From Spirochaetaceae bacterium UBA1306 (lineage in GTDB: Bacteria > Spirochaetota > Spirochaetia > Treponematales > Rectinemataceae), in contig DBTW01000191.1 of NCBI GenBank assembly GCA_002307245.1, positions 1 to 8,490 of the forward strand: a DNA stretch of 8,490 bases, read 5' to 3'. The notes below the pieces were generated by a model. The model searched no databases and was not told the DNA's origin. It was given only the letters and a program-made list of their open reading frames with translations. This document shows, piece after piece, positions 1 through 6,016 of the stretch. The stretch's first letter is position 1. Each line of letters starts with the position of its first letter. Both the position numbers and the translations under genes were made by a program.

Positions 1-375
1 TACGATTGGTTCGGCTTCTATATCGCGCGTCGAGGCGCGGCCCTCCTCGACCTGGGGCCCTTCGCGGGCGAGGCTACCGAGCATGCGCTCATACCCTTCG
101 GCCGGGGGATCTGCGGGCAGGCCGCCCAGAGCGGCGATACCTTCGTCGTCGACGACGTGAGCGCGGCTTCCAACTACCTGGCCTGCAGCCTCAAGGTGAA
201 ATCCGAGATCGTGGTGCCCGTCTTCGCCCCGGGCGGCGACGTGACGCCCCGCGTAATGGTGGGAGAGATCGACATCGACTCTCATTCCGTCGCGGCCTTC
301 GGGCCCGAGGATCGGGCCTTCCTCGAGCGCCTGGCCTTGCGCGTGGCCGCTGACCTCGAAGCGTTGAGGAAATAG
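1..375 (+). CDS. GAF-domain protein related to free-methionine-(R)-sulfoxide reductase (3' part)
   Basis: The frame is open from the first base and ends at TAG 373-375, so 124 C-terminal residues are visible and the start lies outside the window. The text matches the fRMsr (YebR) type of GAF domain: a DWFGFY block at the left edge, then LGPF (visible residues 18-21), IPFGRGICG (31-39), the SEIVVPVF strand (68-75) and GEIDIDS (88-94). In E. coli YebR three cysteines take part in reducing free methionine sulfoxide. Here two of these positions are kept (C38 in GICG and C62 in YLAC), but the first resolving-cysteine position appears to be replaced (residues 24-30, EATEHAL). It could therefore be a functional two-cysteine reductase or a non-enzymatic GAF sensor. 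It converges on the M28 peptidase gene with only 27 nt between the stops and no convincing terminator hairpin. The GAF assignment is firm; reductase activity is uncertain. Confidence 0.8.
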   Translation, partial: YDWFGFYIARRGAALLDLGPFAGEATEHALIPFGRGICGQAAQSGDTFVVDDVSAASNYLACSLKVKSEIVVPVFAPGGDVTPRVMVGEIDIDSHSVAAFGPEDRAFLERLALRVAADLEALRK

Positions 376-402
376 CTCTCGACGCCCCGGGCACCTGAGG
401 CG

Positions 403-1617
403 CTAAAGGCCCAGGTAGGAGAGCAGCTCTGCTATATCCGCGAGGATCCCGAGGTCGACCAGCCCGGGCCTATCCGCGGGCCCGTGGATGAGCCGGTCGA
501 AGCGATGCGGCCTTCCGCTCGTGACCGCGATGGTCGGTATGCCCGCGGGCCAGAAGAGGTAGTGGTCGCTCTCGTACCAAGGTGCCGCCTCTGCGAAGTC
601 GCCTAAGCTGCCCGCCTCCCGCATGACCGCGGCCTTGGCCTCGTCGGGAAAGTTGAAGAAGCTGAGCTCTGTCGGGTCGGGGCCTCCTCCCGCCCCGTCG
701 CAGTTGATCGCGAGGCTTATGTCCGAGACGCCGCCGCCACGGGCCGCTAGCCAGGCCTTCTCCCCGTAGGCGTTGCACTCCTCGCCCATGAAGAAGGCGA
801 GCTCGAGATCGGCTGCCCTCGACCGCGCGGCCCTCTCCCTCGCCCCGCGGCGGGCCGCGAGCTCGGCCGCCGCGAGGACGGCCGCGACGCCCGCTCCGTT
901 GTCGAGGGCCCCGGGCGCGTAATGCTTGGTGTCGAGGTGCGCGCAGAGCAGCCTCCGGCGCGAGCCTTCCGGCGCGAACCGGGCCAGCCCGCTCACCGTG
1001 GCTCCACTCGATGGGCGGCTCTCGGCCGCGAGCGAGAGCCCTAGCTCCGAGCCCTCGGCGGCGAGGCCCGCCGCGCTGGCTGGAAGGGTGACCGAGGGGA
1101 TGCCGAGGTCGGGGTCGGCGAAGACGGGCCAGACCCCCTCGTCGTGGGGCGAAATGGCGACGACGGCGGCGGGCCGGCCCGACTCCAGGAGGGCTACCAG
1201 GCGGCGGTGCTCCTCGGGATTGTAGAAATCGAAGGCCTTGGGCATGATCTGGCTACCGCAGAGCTCCGGCCCGAGGACGAGGAGGGCTCCCGCGACCTCG
1301 CGCGCGGCGACTCTCGATTCGAGCTCGCCAAGGCTCGAGACCCGGATCGCCCGGCCGGCTGCGGAGACCGAGGGGCTATAGGGATCGGCGATGGCGCCCT
1401 CGATCCTCGCCGCGCCCGAAGCGAGGTAGCAGGAGAGAAGGCGCCAGTCCCGGCAGGCGAAGGGCGAGCGCCTGCACTCGTAGCCGAGGCCGCGGAGCCG
1501 CGACTCGACGTAGGCCTCTGCTCGCTTCCCTCCCTCGGAGCCCACCGGCCTCTCTCCAATTTCGCATATCGCCCCGAAATGCCCCTTGACTATCTCTTTC
1601 GTCGTCTCGTCGGCCAT
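403..1617 (-). CDS. M28-family zinc aminopeptidase-like protein
   Basis: This 404-residue protein carries the co-catalytic two-metal signature of peptidase family M28: H227 and D229 in the HLD motif, the bridging D239 in ALDNGAG, the GEE pair E279/E280 (general base and ligand), D307 in NCDGAG and H378 in IHGPAD. Residues about 85-200 form an inserted domain before the catalytic half, where many M28 enzymes carry a PA-like domain. Such enzymes remove N-terminal residues from peptides. The start is well fixed: GAAGGAG lies 6 nt upstream (1624-1630), and an in-frame TAG sits two codons before the ATG, so no longer N-terminus is possible. The N-terminus is polar (MADETTKEIV) with no signal peptide, so the protein is probably cytoplasmic, unlike many secreted M28 enzymes. 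It is last in the tnaA-WYL-M28 run, 85 nt after the regulator, and may help process peptides. The substrate is unknown. Confidence 0.88.
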   Translation of the reverse strand: MADETTKEIVKGHFGAICEIGERPVGSEGGKRAEAYVESRLRGLGYECRRSPFACRDWRLLSCYLASGAARIEGAIADPYSPSVSAAGRAIRVSSLGELESRVAAREVAGALLVLGPELCGSQIMPKAFDFYNPEEHRRLVALLESGRPAAVVAISPHDEGVWPVFADPDLGIPSVTLPASAAGLAAEGSELGLSLAAESRPSSGATVSGLARFAPEGSRRRLLCAHLDTKHYAPGALDNGAGVAAVLAAAELAARRGARERAARSRAADLELAFFMGEECNAYGEKAWLAARGGGVSDISLAINCDGAGGGPDPTELSFFNFPDEAKAAVMREAGSLGDFAEAAPWYESDHYLFWPAGIPTIAVTSGRPHRFDRLIHGPADRPGLVDLGILADIAELLSYLGL

Positions 1618-1702
1618 AGCCTACTCCTTCGCGAGAGCGGGCCGCTCGAGCCGGACCCTGCCTCGCGCTCGGAGCCTAGAGCGGCCGCGCGACAAGGGTA
1701 TG

Positions 1703-2668
1703 TCAGCAGTCTTCGGCGCCGCGGCGGCAGGCGAGGGCAGCCTCCAGGGCGAGGCGGGCCTGCCTGGCGTAGGCCTCGGCCAGCTCGGGCGGCGAGACCG
1801 ATACGAGCCCCGAGGCCGCGCCGAGGGTGGCGCGGGCGAACCAGTCAGCGTCGCCCGCGACGATTTCGAGCTCGGCCCTCCCGTCCTCGAGGCGCTCGGA
1901 GCGTACCGCGTAGGCCGCCTCCTTAAGCGGGCTGGCGGCCCCCGCCAGGCAGACGAGCCGCGCCTCGAAATGCGGCGAGGCCTCGCCGACGATCTCGAGG
2001 AGCTCGGCCGCGCTCGGCCTAAGCGAGCGGTCGAAGCGACCCCCCTCGGGAACCGCCTCCGCGATTCGCGAGGCTACGAATTGCCGGTAGCCCTCGCGCA
2101 GCCGGCACCAAGCGACCAGCCTCCAGCCCGAGCGCTCGCGATAGAGCCCGAGGGGCTCGACCACGCGCTCGGAAAGCTCGCCGTCCGATGATGTATACGT
2201 TAGGCGAACGAGTTTGCCTCCCGCGACCGCGTCGCGCAGGACGGCGAGGGCCGAGGCGGCTGCCGGAGCCGGGGCCTCGAGCCCCGTGAAGGCCTCCACC
2301 CCGGCCTCGAGGCGCTCTACGTAGTCGCGCTCGGGGGCGGCGAGGGCGGCCCTCACCTTGGCGAGTGCCTGACGGGCCTGGGCGGCGGCCTCGCGTCCCT
2401 CGCCGCGCTCCGCGATGCGGCAGGCTACGAGGAGGGAAGCGGCCTCCGCGGCCGTGAGCGAGAGGGGCGGCAGCTTCCAGCCGCGCTCGAGGGCGTAACC
2501 GACGCCGGCCTCGGCCCGGAGCGGGACGCCGGACTCCGCGAGGGCCTCCATGTCGCGATAGATCGTGCGCAGCCCGACCTCGAACTCATCGGCGAGGTCC
2601 CTCGCGCGGACGAGGCTCCTGGCCTGGAGCCTGAGCACGATGGCCGCGAGGCGCTCGGTCCTGTTCAT
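1703..2668 (-). CDS. YafY-type HTH/WYL-domain transcriptional regulator
   Basis: The protein has 321 residues from the chosen start. Residues 1-60 form a DeoR/HTH_11-like winged helix (NRTERLAAIVLRLQ, then RDLADEFEV and RTIYRDMEAL, the recognition region). Residues about 141-206 are a WYL domain, with the name motif degenerate as W182-R183-L184 followed by AWCRLREGYRQF and a closing SRI. Residues about 233-310 match the WCX extension usual in this family. WYL domains are ligand- or nucleic-acid-sensing modules; the ligand here is unknown. The start at 2668 gives the usual MNRT(E/D)RL opening. A start at 2704 would add 12 residues but has a poor ribosome-binding site, while a GGGAGGG lies 12 nt before 2668. 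The gene follows tnaA by 58 nt in the same direction and is separated from it by a small hairpin, so it may regulate tnaA or the linked M28 peptidase. The family call is firm; the target is inference. Confidence 0.88.
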   Translation of the reverse strand: MNRTERLAAIVLRLQARSLVRARDLADEFEVGLRTIYRDMEALAESGVPLRAEAGVGYALERGWKLPPLSLTAAEAASLLVACRIAERGEGREAAAQARQALAKVRAALAAPERDYVERLEAGVEAFTGLEAPAPAAASALAVLRDAVAGGKLVRLTYTSSDGELSERVVEPLGLYRERSGWRLVAWCRLREGYRQFVASRIAEAVPEGGRFDRSLRPSAAELLEIVGEASPHFEARLVCLAGAASPLKEAAYAVRSERLEDGRAELEIVAGDADWFARATLGAASGLVSVSPPELAEAYARQARLALEAALACRRGAEDC

Positions 2669-2713
2669 GCGCCCAAGATACCCTCCCGGCCGGAGGAGGT
2701 CCATCGCCCCGAC

Positions 2714-2735
2714 GTGAAATGCGACGTCATTTCAC
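2714..2735 (-). other. 8-bp perfect inverted repeat across the tnaA stop codon
   Basis: GTGAAATG (2714-2721) and CATTTCAC (2728-2735) are perfect inverted repeats around a 6-nt loop, and the tnaA TGA (2727-2729) lies inside. No T-run follows in the tnaA direction, so it is not a classic intrinsic terminator. It could be an mRNA 3' stabiliser, a partial attenuator before the WYL gene, or a protein-binding dyad. The sequence is certain; the function is not. Confidence 0.45.
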
Positions 2736-4121
2736 CGGCTCTAATTCCACGGTAAAATGCCTCATTATCGGAGCTTCGCGCGTTATGCGATAGCCGCGCG
2801 TTATGCGATCCCTTCGCTCGTAGACCGAGCCGAGCACGGCGGCCGCGTAGTCCATGTGGTCGTTCGTGTAGGCCCTGCGCGGCACGGCGAGGCGCAGGAG
2901 CTCGAGCGCGGGGTAGCGGTTCTCCCGCGTGTCGGGATCGCGGTCGGCCATCAGGGCGCCGATCTCGACGCCGCGAACGCCGCCTTCGATATAGGCCTCG
3001 ATGCCGAGGGCCTGGGCGACGAACTCCTCGCGCGGCAGGGCGGGCAGGAAGCGGCCGGCGTCCACGAAGATGGCGTGGCCGCCGTAGGGCCGCAAGACCG
3101 GCACGCCGTAGCCCTCGAGCTTGCCGCCCAGGCGGGTGACCTGGCCGATCCGCGACTCGAGGTAGTCGAGCTCGGTGGCCTCGCGCAGGCCGACCGAGAG
3201 GGCCCCGAGGTCGCGGCCCGCCATGCCTCCGTAGGTGTTGAAGCCCTCGTACATGATGTTGTAGGTCATGGCCTTCCGCATGAGCTCCTCGTCGCGGAAG
3301 CAGAGGAGGCCGCCGATGTTCACGAGGCCGTCCTTCTTGCTCGACATGGTGCAGCCGTCGGCGTAGGAGAGCATCTCGAGGGCTATCTCGCGGATGCTCC
3401 TGGCCGCATGTCCGGCCTCGCGGGTCTTGATGAAGTAAGCGTTCTCGGCGAAGCGCGCGGCGTCGATGAAGAGCGGCACGCCGCGCGACTTGCAGAGACT
3501 CGACACGGCCCTGACGTTCGCCATCGAGACCGGCTGCCCGCCGGAGGAATTGCAGGTGACGGTCAGGATGCAGAGGGGAACCTCGCCCCGGGGGCGCGAT
3601 TTCAGCGTCGACTCGAGCAGTTCGAGGTCGACGTTGCCCTTGAAGGGATAGTCGGAGCTCGGGTCGCGGGCCTCGGCCGTCGTGCAGTCCACCGCGCGGG
3701 CGCCGCGGGCCTCGATGTGGCCCTTAGTCGTGTCGAAGTGCGCGTTGCCCGGCACCAGCATGCCCGCGCCTCCCGCGCCCGGGCCCACGAGGGCCGAGAG
3801 GAGGACGTTCTCGGCCGCCCTGCCCTGGTGGGTGGGAAGGAAGTGGTCGAAGCCTAGTATCTCGCGGACCGAGTCCTTGAGCTTGTAATAAGATGAGGCG
3901 CCGGCGTAGCTCTCGTCGCCCAGCATCATCTCGGCCCATTGCGCCGAGGACATGGCTCCCGTGCCGGAGTCCGTGAGGAGGTCGATATAGACCTCCTCGG
4001 CCCTGATGTTGAAGAGGTTGTATTTAGCGGCGGCTATGATGCGGACCCTTTCTTCCCGGCTCGTGCGTTTGATGGGCTCGACGGTTTTGATCCTGTAGGG
4101 CTCGGCGAAAGGGAACTCCAT
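2727..4121 (-). CDS. tnaA: Tryptophanase (tryptophan indole-lyase)
   Basis: A PLP enzyme of the beta-eliminating lyase family that splits L-tryptophan into indole, pyruvate and ammonia in the cytoplasm. Its 464 residues fit the family length (about 460-470). Visible landmarks are the LLTDSGTGAMS block (48-58), Y72 in GDESYAG, THQGR (97-101), N191 in TCNSSGGQP, D220 and R223 in IDAARFAENAYF, the PLP lysine K263 in MSSKKDG, R410 in LLRLAVPR and H455 in RHFT. Two positions separate it from tyrosine phenol-lyase: D130 in FDTT, where TPL has Thr, and I387 in GVRGVEIG, where TPL has its substrate-binding Arg. Much of the framework (AMSxxQWA, SYADGCTMS, AGRDLGAL) is TPL-like, as I recall for Bacteroides-type tryptophanases. 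The start at 4121 has GGAGG 7 nt upstream (4129-4133); the open frame upstream adds 18 implausible residues. I found no tnaC-like leader peptide. Confidence 0.95.
   Translation of the reverse strand: MEFPFAEPYRIKTVEPIKRTSREERVRIIAAAKYNLFNIRAEEVYIDLLTDSGTGAMSSAQWAEMMLGDESYAGASSYYKLKDSVREILGFDHFLPTHQGRAAENVLLSALVGPGAGGAGMLVPGNAHFDTTKGHIEARGARAVDCTTAEARDPSSDYPFKGNVDLELLESTLKSRPRGEVPLCILTVTCNSSGGQPVSMANVRAVSSLCKSRGVPLFIDAARFAENAYFIKTREAGHAARSIREIALEMLSYADGCTMSSKKDGLVNIGGLLCFRDEELMRKAMTYNIMYEGFNTYGGMAGRDLGALSVGLREATELDYLESRIGQVTRLGGKLEGYGVPVLRPYGGHAIFVDAGRFLPALPREEFVAQALGIEAYIEGGVRGVEIGALMADRDPDTRENRYPALELLRLAVPRRAYTNDHMDYAAAVLGSVYERRDRITRGYRITREAPIMRHFTVELEPVK
2777..2809. repeat. 15-bp direct repeat with 18-bp period inside tnaA
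   Basis: CGCGCGTTATGCGAT occurs at 2777-2791 and again at 2795-2809. On the coding strand it gives the repeated tetrapeptide RITR in DRITRGYRITREA (residues 438-450), just before the conserved RHFT. The spacing to RHFT is close to that of E. coli TnaA, so it does not look like a recent insertion. Confidence 0.7.
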
Positions 4122-4286
4122 GCGAATGCCTCCATTGTGGCCTCGCAGTGTAGGGCAAGCTTCTCGGCCTGGCAAGCAAAAAGTGTAATAAGTATTTGTG
4201 ATGTAATTATTTATAGAAACATATCGTTTCTATTGGGCAGGATTTTTTTACAAGCAAGCTTCGAGGGACGCATGATAGGATGCAGC
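4122..4286. promoter_or_regulatory. AT-rich divergent promoter region of tnaA and the FliL-like gene
   Basis: This 165-nt gap separates two divergently transcribed genes and must contain both promoters, unless a gene start has been misplaced. The core (about 4180-4250) is sharply AT-rich against the GC-rich coding DNA. It holds TTGTGA (4196-4201), TTATAG (4211-4216), a perfect dyad (4213-4233) and a run of seven T (4243-4249). The 9-mer GCAAGCTTC occurs twice in direct orientation (4155-4163 and 4254-4262). No -35/-10 pair is good enough to assign on either strand. TGTGA (4197-4201) resembles half of a CRP-type site, but the second half is missing. Confidence 0.5.
4213..4233. promoter_or_regulatory. 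Perfect 8-5-8 inverted repeat, candidate operator
   Basis: ATAGAAAC (4213-4220) and GTTTCTAT (4226-4233) are perfect inverted repeats with the 5-nt spacer ATATC. The dyad lies 92 nt upstream of the tnaA start and 53 nt upstream of the FliL-like start, where a regulator could act on either gene. The WYL regulator downstream of tnaA is one possible binder. Binding is inference. Confidence 0.5.
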
Positions 4287-4784
4287 ATGACTCATGAGAC
4301 GCCTTCCATGGGCCGAGGCGAGGGCGCTCGAATGGCCGCCCAGGCCCTCGCCCTCGTCGCGGGACTCCTCGTCCTCGTCCTCGTCGCCGGCACCGTCTAC
4401 GGCTTCGTCGCCGGCACGCGGCAGAAGAAGCTCGCGGTCGAACTGGATCGCGCCCAGACCGCGGCCGAGCTCGCGAGCCGCGCGGCCTACACGGCCGTCG
4501 GCACGATCCGCGCCAAGAGCGCCGACAAGAAAGCCGCCGTGATCGTGGCCACGGTCGCCTTCCCCTACGACTCGGGCGACCGGGCCTTCGCCGAGGAGCT
4601 CCTACGCAAGGCCCCGGTACTGAAAGCCGCCGCTGCGGCCGTCCTGTCCTCGAAGAAGGCGGCCGAGTTGGCCCCAGCCTTCGAGGGAACGCTCAAGGCC
4701 GCCCTGCGCGACGCCTTCAATGCCCGGCTCTCGCTGGGCAAGGTCACGGAGATCTGGCTGTCGGACTTCGCCGTGATCCAGTGA
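4287..4784 (+). CDS. FliL-like single-pass membrane protein
   Basis: From the chosen start this is a 165-residue protein with a short polar N-terminus, one hydrophobic helix at about residues 17-39 (ALALVAGLLVLVLVAGTVYG), and then an extracytoplasmic domain. The domain has FliL hallmarks: a GTIRAKSAD segment leading into the strand VIVATVAFPY (about 85-94), LSSKKAAEL (120-128) and the closing GKVTEIWLSDFAVIQ (151-165), which resembles the FliL C-terminus. FliL helps couple stator and rotor in the flagellar motor, but it normally sits near motA/motB or fliM. This copy is outside such a cluster, so it may be a paralogue with another role. Start choice is uncertain: 4287 has AGGA 6 nt upstream, 4272 has GAGGGA only 3 nt upstream, and 4308 and 4332 are further candidates. 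The helix-coding stretch contains a repeated TCCTCG unit (about 4366-4384). The next gene follows after 56 nt and is probably co-transcribed. Confidence 0.72.
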   Translation: MTHETPSMGRGEGARMAAQALALVAGLLVLVLVAGTVYGFVAGTRQKKLAVELDRAQTAAELASRAAYTAVGTIRAKSADKKAAVIVATVAFPYDSGDRAFAEELLRKAPVLKAAAAAVLSSKKAAELAPAFEGTLKAALRDAFNARLSLGKVTEIWLSDFAVIQ

Positions 4785-4840
4785 GGCCTACGGGGCCTTC
4801 CCGTATGCGCCTGATATTGCCGATTGCCCAAGGAGCGATT

Positions 4841-5482
4841 ATGCGTTCACTCGCCTGCTGTCTCGCCATGGTTCTCTGCGCCGGATGCCTCTTCGCCGAG
4901 ACCCGCGTCGTCAAGGTGACGAGCAAGGGCCAGACGAAGGAGGTCTCGACCACCCTCCGCGAATCGGCCGAGGGCCCGGATACGCGGTTCCTTCAGGAGA
5001 GCGGCCAGGATAGCGTCGAGACCCTGCTGGGCGAGGACGGGAAGGTTCGATACCAGGAAACGCGCTCGGCCGACGGGGCTATCCGGATGAGCAGCGACGG
5101 CATGAGGCTCAAGGTCACCGGGACCTGGAAGGGCAAGGCCCTATCCGGCGACTTCGATCTCAAGGGCTTGGGCTTCTACGGCAACGGCTTCGATTTCGCG
5201 CTCCGCGCCCTCGCGAGCGAGGGCCTCGACTCGCTCAAGTTCCCGATGGTGAGGCCGGCCGACCCGCCCCAGTTCGTGGTGATGGCCCTCAACCGGGAGG
5301 GCGCGGATACCTACGCCGGCCAGGAGGCGGTCAAGGTCAAGATCAGCCTGACCGGAGCCCTCGCGGCCTTCTGGAGCGGCCATCTCCTGATGGGGCAGGA
5401 CGGGGCGATCTTGCGATTCTCCTCGAACCAGGGCCCGGGCGGAGCGGAGATGGTGACCGAGCTCGTCGAGGTGAGGCCCTAG
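4841..5482 (+). CDS. Exported or lipoprotein-like protein of unknown function
   Basis: This 213-residue protein has a typical signal sequence (MRSLACCLAMVLCAGCLFA). Two processing routes are possible: signal peptidase I after LFA19, or lipid attachment at C16, whose preceding residues LCAG are a loose lipobox of the relaxed kind seen in spirochaetes. The mature part is polar, has no further membrane segment and alternates short hydrophobic stretches with charged turns (for example MRLKVTGTWKG at 88-98, VKVKISL at 164-170 and LRFSSNQGP at 191-199), suggesting mostly beta-strands. The C-terminal third vaguely recalls outer-membrane or periplasmic DUF3108/LolA-like beta-sheet proteins, but I do not recognise a family with confidence. 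The start at 4841 is supported by AAGGAG 5 nt upstream (4830-4835) and by its position at the signal peptide; earlier ATGs at 4781 and 4805 would bury the signal. It lies 56 nt after the FliL-like gene and converges on the GntR operon. Confidence 0.75.
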   Translation: MRSLACCLAMVLCAGCLFAETRVVKVTSKGQTKEVSTTLRESAEGPDTRFLQESGQDSVETLLGEDGKVRYQETRSADGAIRMSSDGMRLKVTGTWKGKALSGDFDLKGLGFYGNGFDFALRALASEGLDSLKFPMVRPADPPQFVVMALNREGADTYAGQEAVKVKISLTGALAAFWSGHLLMGQDGAILRFSSNQGPGGAEMVTELVEVRP

Positions 5483-5490
5483 GCGCGGCG

Positions 5491-5527
5491 AGGGGAGAGG
5501 ACCGCTCGCCGGCGCGACCTCCCCCCT
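5491..5527. terminator. Candidate bidirectional hairpin between convergent units
   Basis: AGGGGAGAGG (5491-5500) pairs with CCTCCCCCCT (5518-5527). The pairing is complete on the minus strand with one G-U wobble, and has one mismatch on the plus strand. The 17-nt loop contains the palindrome CGCCGGCG (5507-5514). It lies between the stops of the exported-protein gene and the minus-strand microprotein gene, where a shared terminator would be expected. There is no T-run on either side, so intrinsic termination is not assured. Confidence 0.4.
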
Positions 5528-5542
5528 CCCTTGGGCCCAGGC

Positions 5543-5632
5543 TCAAAGCCAGGCGATCGCCGCCAGCGTCAGAATGATCAGCGCGAGGCTCGCGCCCGCG
5601 AAGACTATCAATATCTTCGTGCTTCTCTTCAT
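5543..5632 (-). CDS. 29-residue single-pass membrane microprotein
   Basis: A short reading frame follows the GntR gene after only 3 nt (stop TAG at 5636-5638, ATG at 5632-5630). It encodes MKRSTKILIVFAGASLALII and then LTLAAIAWL, ending at TGA 5543-5545. The pattern is a basic N-terminus (K2, R3, K6) followed by one uninterrupted hydrophobic helix of about 22 residues, as expected for an inner-membrane microprotein with its N-terminus inside. A purine-rich AAGGAAG lies 8-9 nt upstream within the end of the GntR gene, so translational coupling is plausible. It is in the same frame as GntR, separated by the amber codon and one Asp codon, so amber read-through would make a GntR protein with a C-terminal membrane anchor. 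I know of no homologue. A role with the adjacent ABC transporter is inferred only from position. Confidence 0.55.
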   Translation of the reverse strand: MKRSTKILIVFAGASLALIILTLAAIAWL

Positions 5633-5635
5633 GTC

Positions 5636-6016
5636 CTAAACTTCCTTTCGGCCGGTCAGGGCCGCCCGAGCCGAGTAGCGTTCTCCGATCTCGGCCATTC
5701 CCAAGCCCAGCTCGTCCATCCGCGCGAAGAGTCGCGGCAGCTCCTCGTCGAAGAAGCGGGCCTTCATCCCGTTCCGTGCGAGTTCGGGGCCGCCGTCCGC
5801 CACGAAATAGCCGGTGCCCCGCTCGCAGCGGGCGATGCCCGAGTCTGCGAGCTCCTGCAATGCCCGGGCGGCCGTGTTCGGGTTGACCTCGAGCGAGGCC
5901 GCGAGCTCCCGCGCGGAGGGCAGCCGGTCCCCGGGGCCGAGGCTTCCCTCCTGCACGCGCCGGGCCAGGAGCTCGGCGATCTGCGCGAAGATGGGTCGTT
6001 CGCTATTGAACCTCAT
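5636..6016 (-). CDS. GntR-family transcriptional regulator, YtrA subfamily
   Basis: This 126-residue protein has an N-terminal winged helix-turn-helix (about residues 5-75) with the typical GntR text: PIFAQIAELLARRV, then GDRLPSARELAASLEVNPNT and the wing RGTGYFVAD. The remaining roughly 50 residues are helical and too short for an FCD or UTRA effector domain, which defines the YtrA subfamily. Members usually repress an ABC-transporter operon containing their own gene. Its start (6016) lies 14 nt inside the end of the permease gene, with AAGGAAGGA 4 nt upstream, so translation is probably coupled. Here the regulator follows the transporter genes, whereas YtrA-type regulators often come first. 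The inverted repeat at 7722-7743 in the operon promoter is its most likely operator, making autoregulation probable. Effector and physiological signal are unknown. Confidence 0.9.
   Translation of the reverse strand: MRFNSERPIFAQIAELLARRVQEGSLGPGDRLPSARELAASLEVNPNTAARALQELADSGIARCERGTGYFVADGGPELARNGMKARFFDEELPRLFARMDELGLGMAEIGERYSARAALTGRKEV

Noticed and set aside
376..402. Terminator between the converging GAF and M28 genes
   Set aside because: The 27-nt gap contains only the short palindrome GCCCCGGGC and no T-run.
1144..2191. Long plus-strand open frames (to 1926 and from 1586) over the M28 and WYL genes
   Set aside because: They are antisense to two clear protein families, rich in Arg, Gly and Pro, and have no recognisable domain: GC-rich shadow frames.
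2757..3857. 366-codon plus-strand open frame antisense to tnaA
   Set aside because: It mirrors tnaA codons, has low-complexity composition and shows no family motif.
4196..4216. CRP-like site TTGTGATGTAATTATTTATAG upstream of tnaA
   Set aside because: Only the TGTGA half matches; the second half (TCACA) is absent, so it does not stand as a CRP site.
5518..5538. Possible G-quadruplex on the minus strand
   Set aside because: There are only two or three separated G-runs of three or more in close spacing, which falls short of a standard four-run motif; hairpin pairing of the same bases is more likely.
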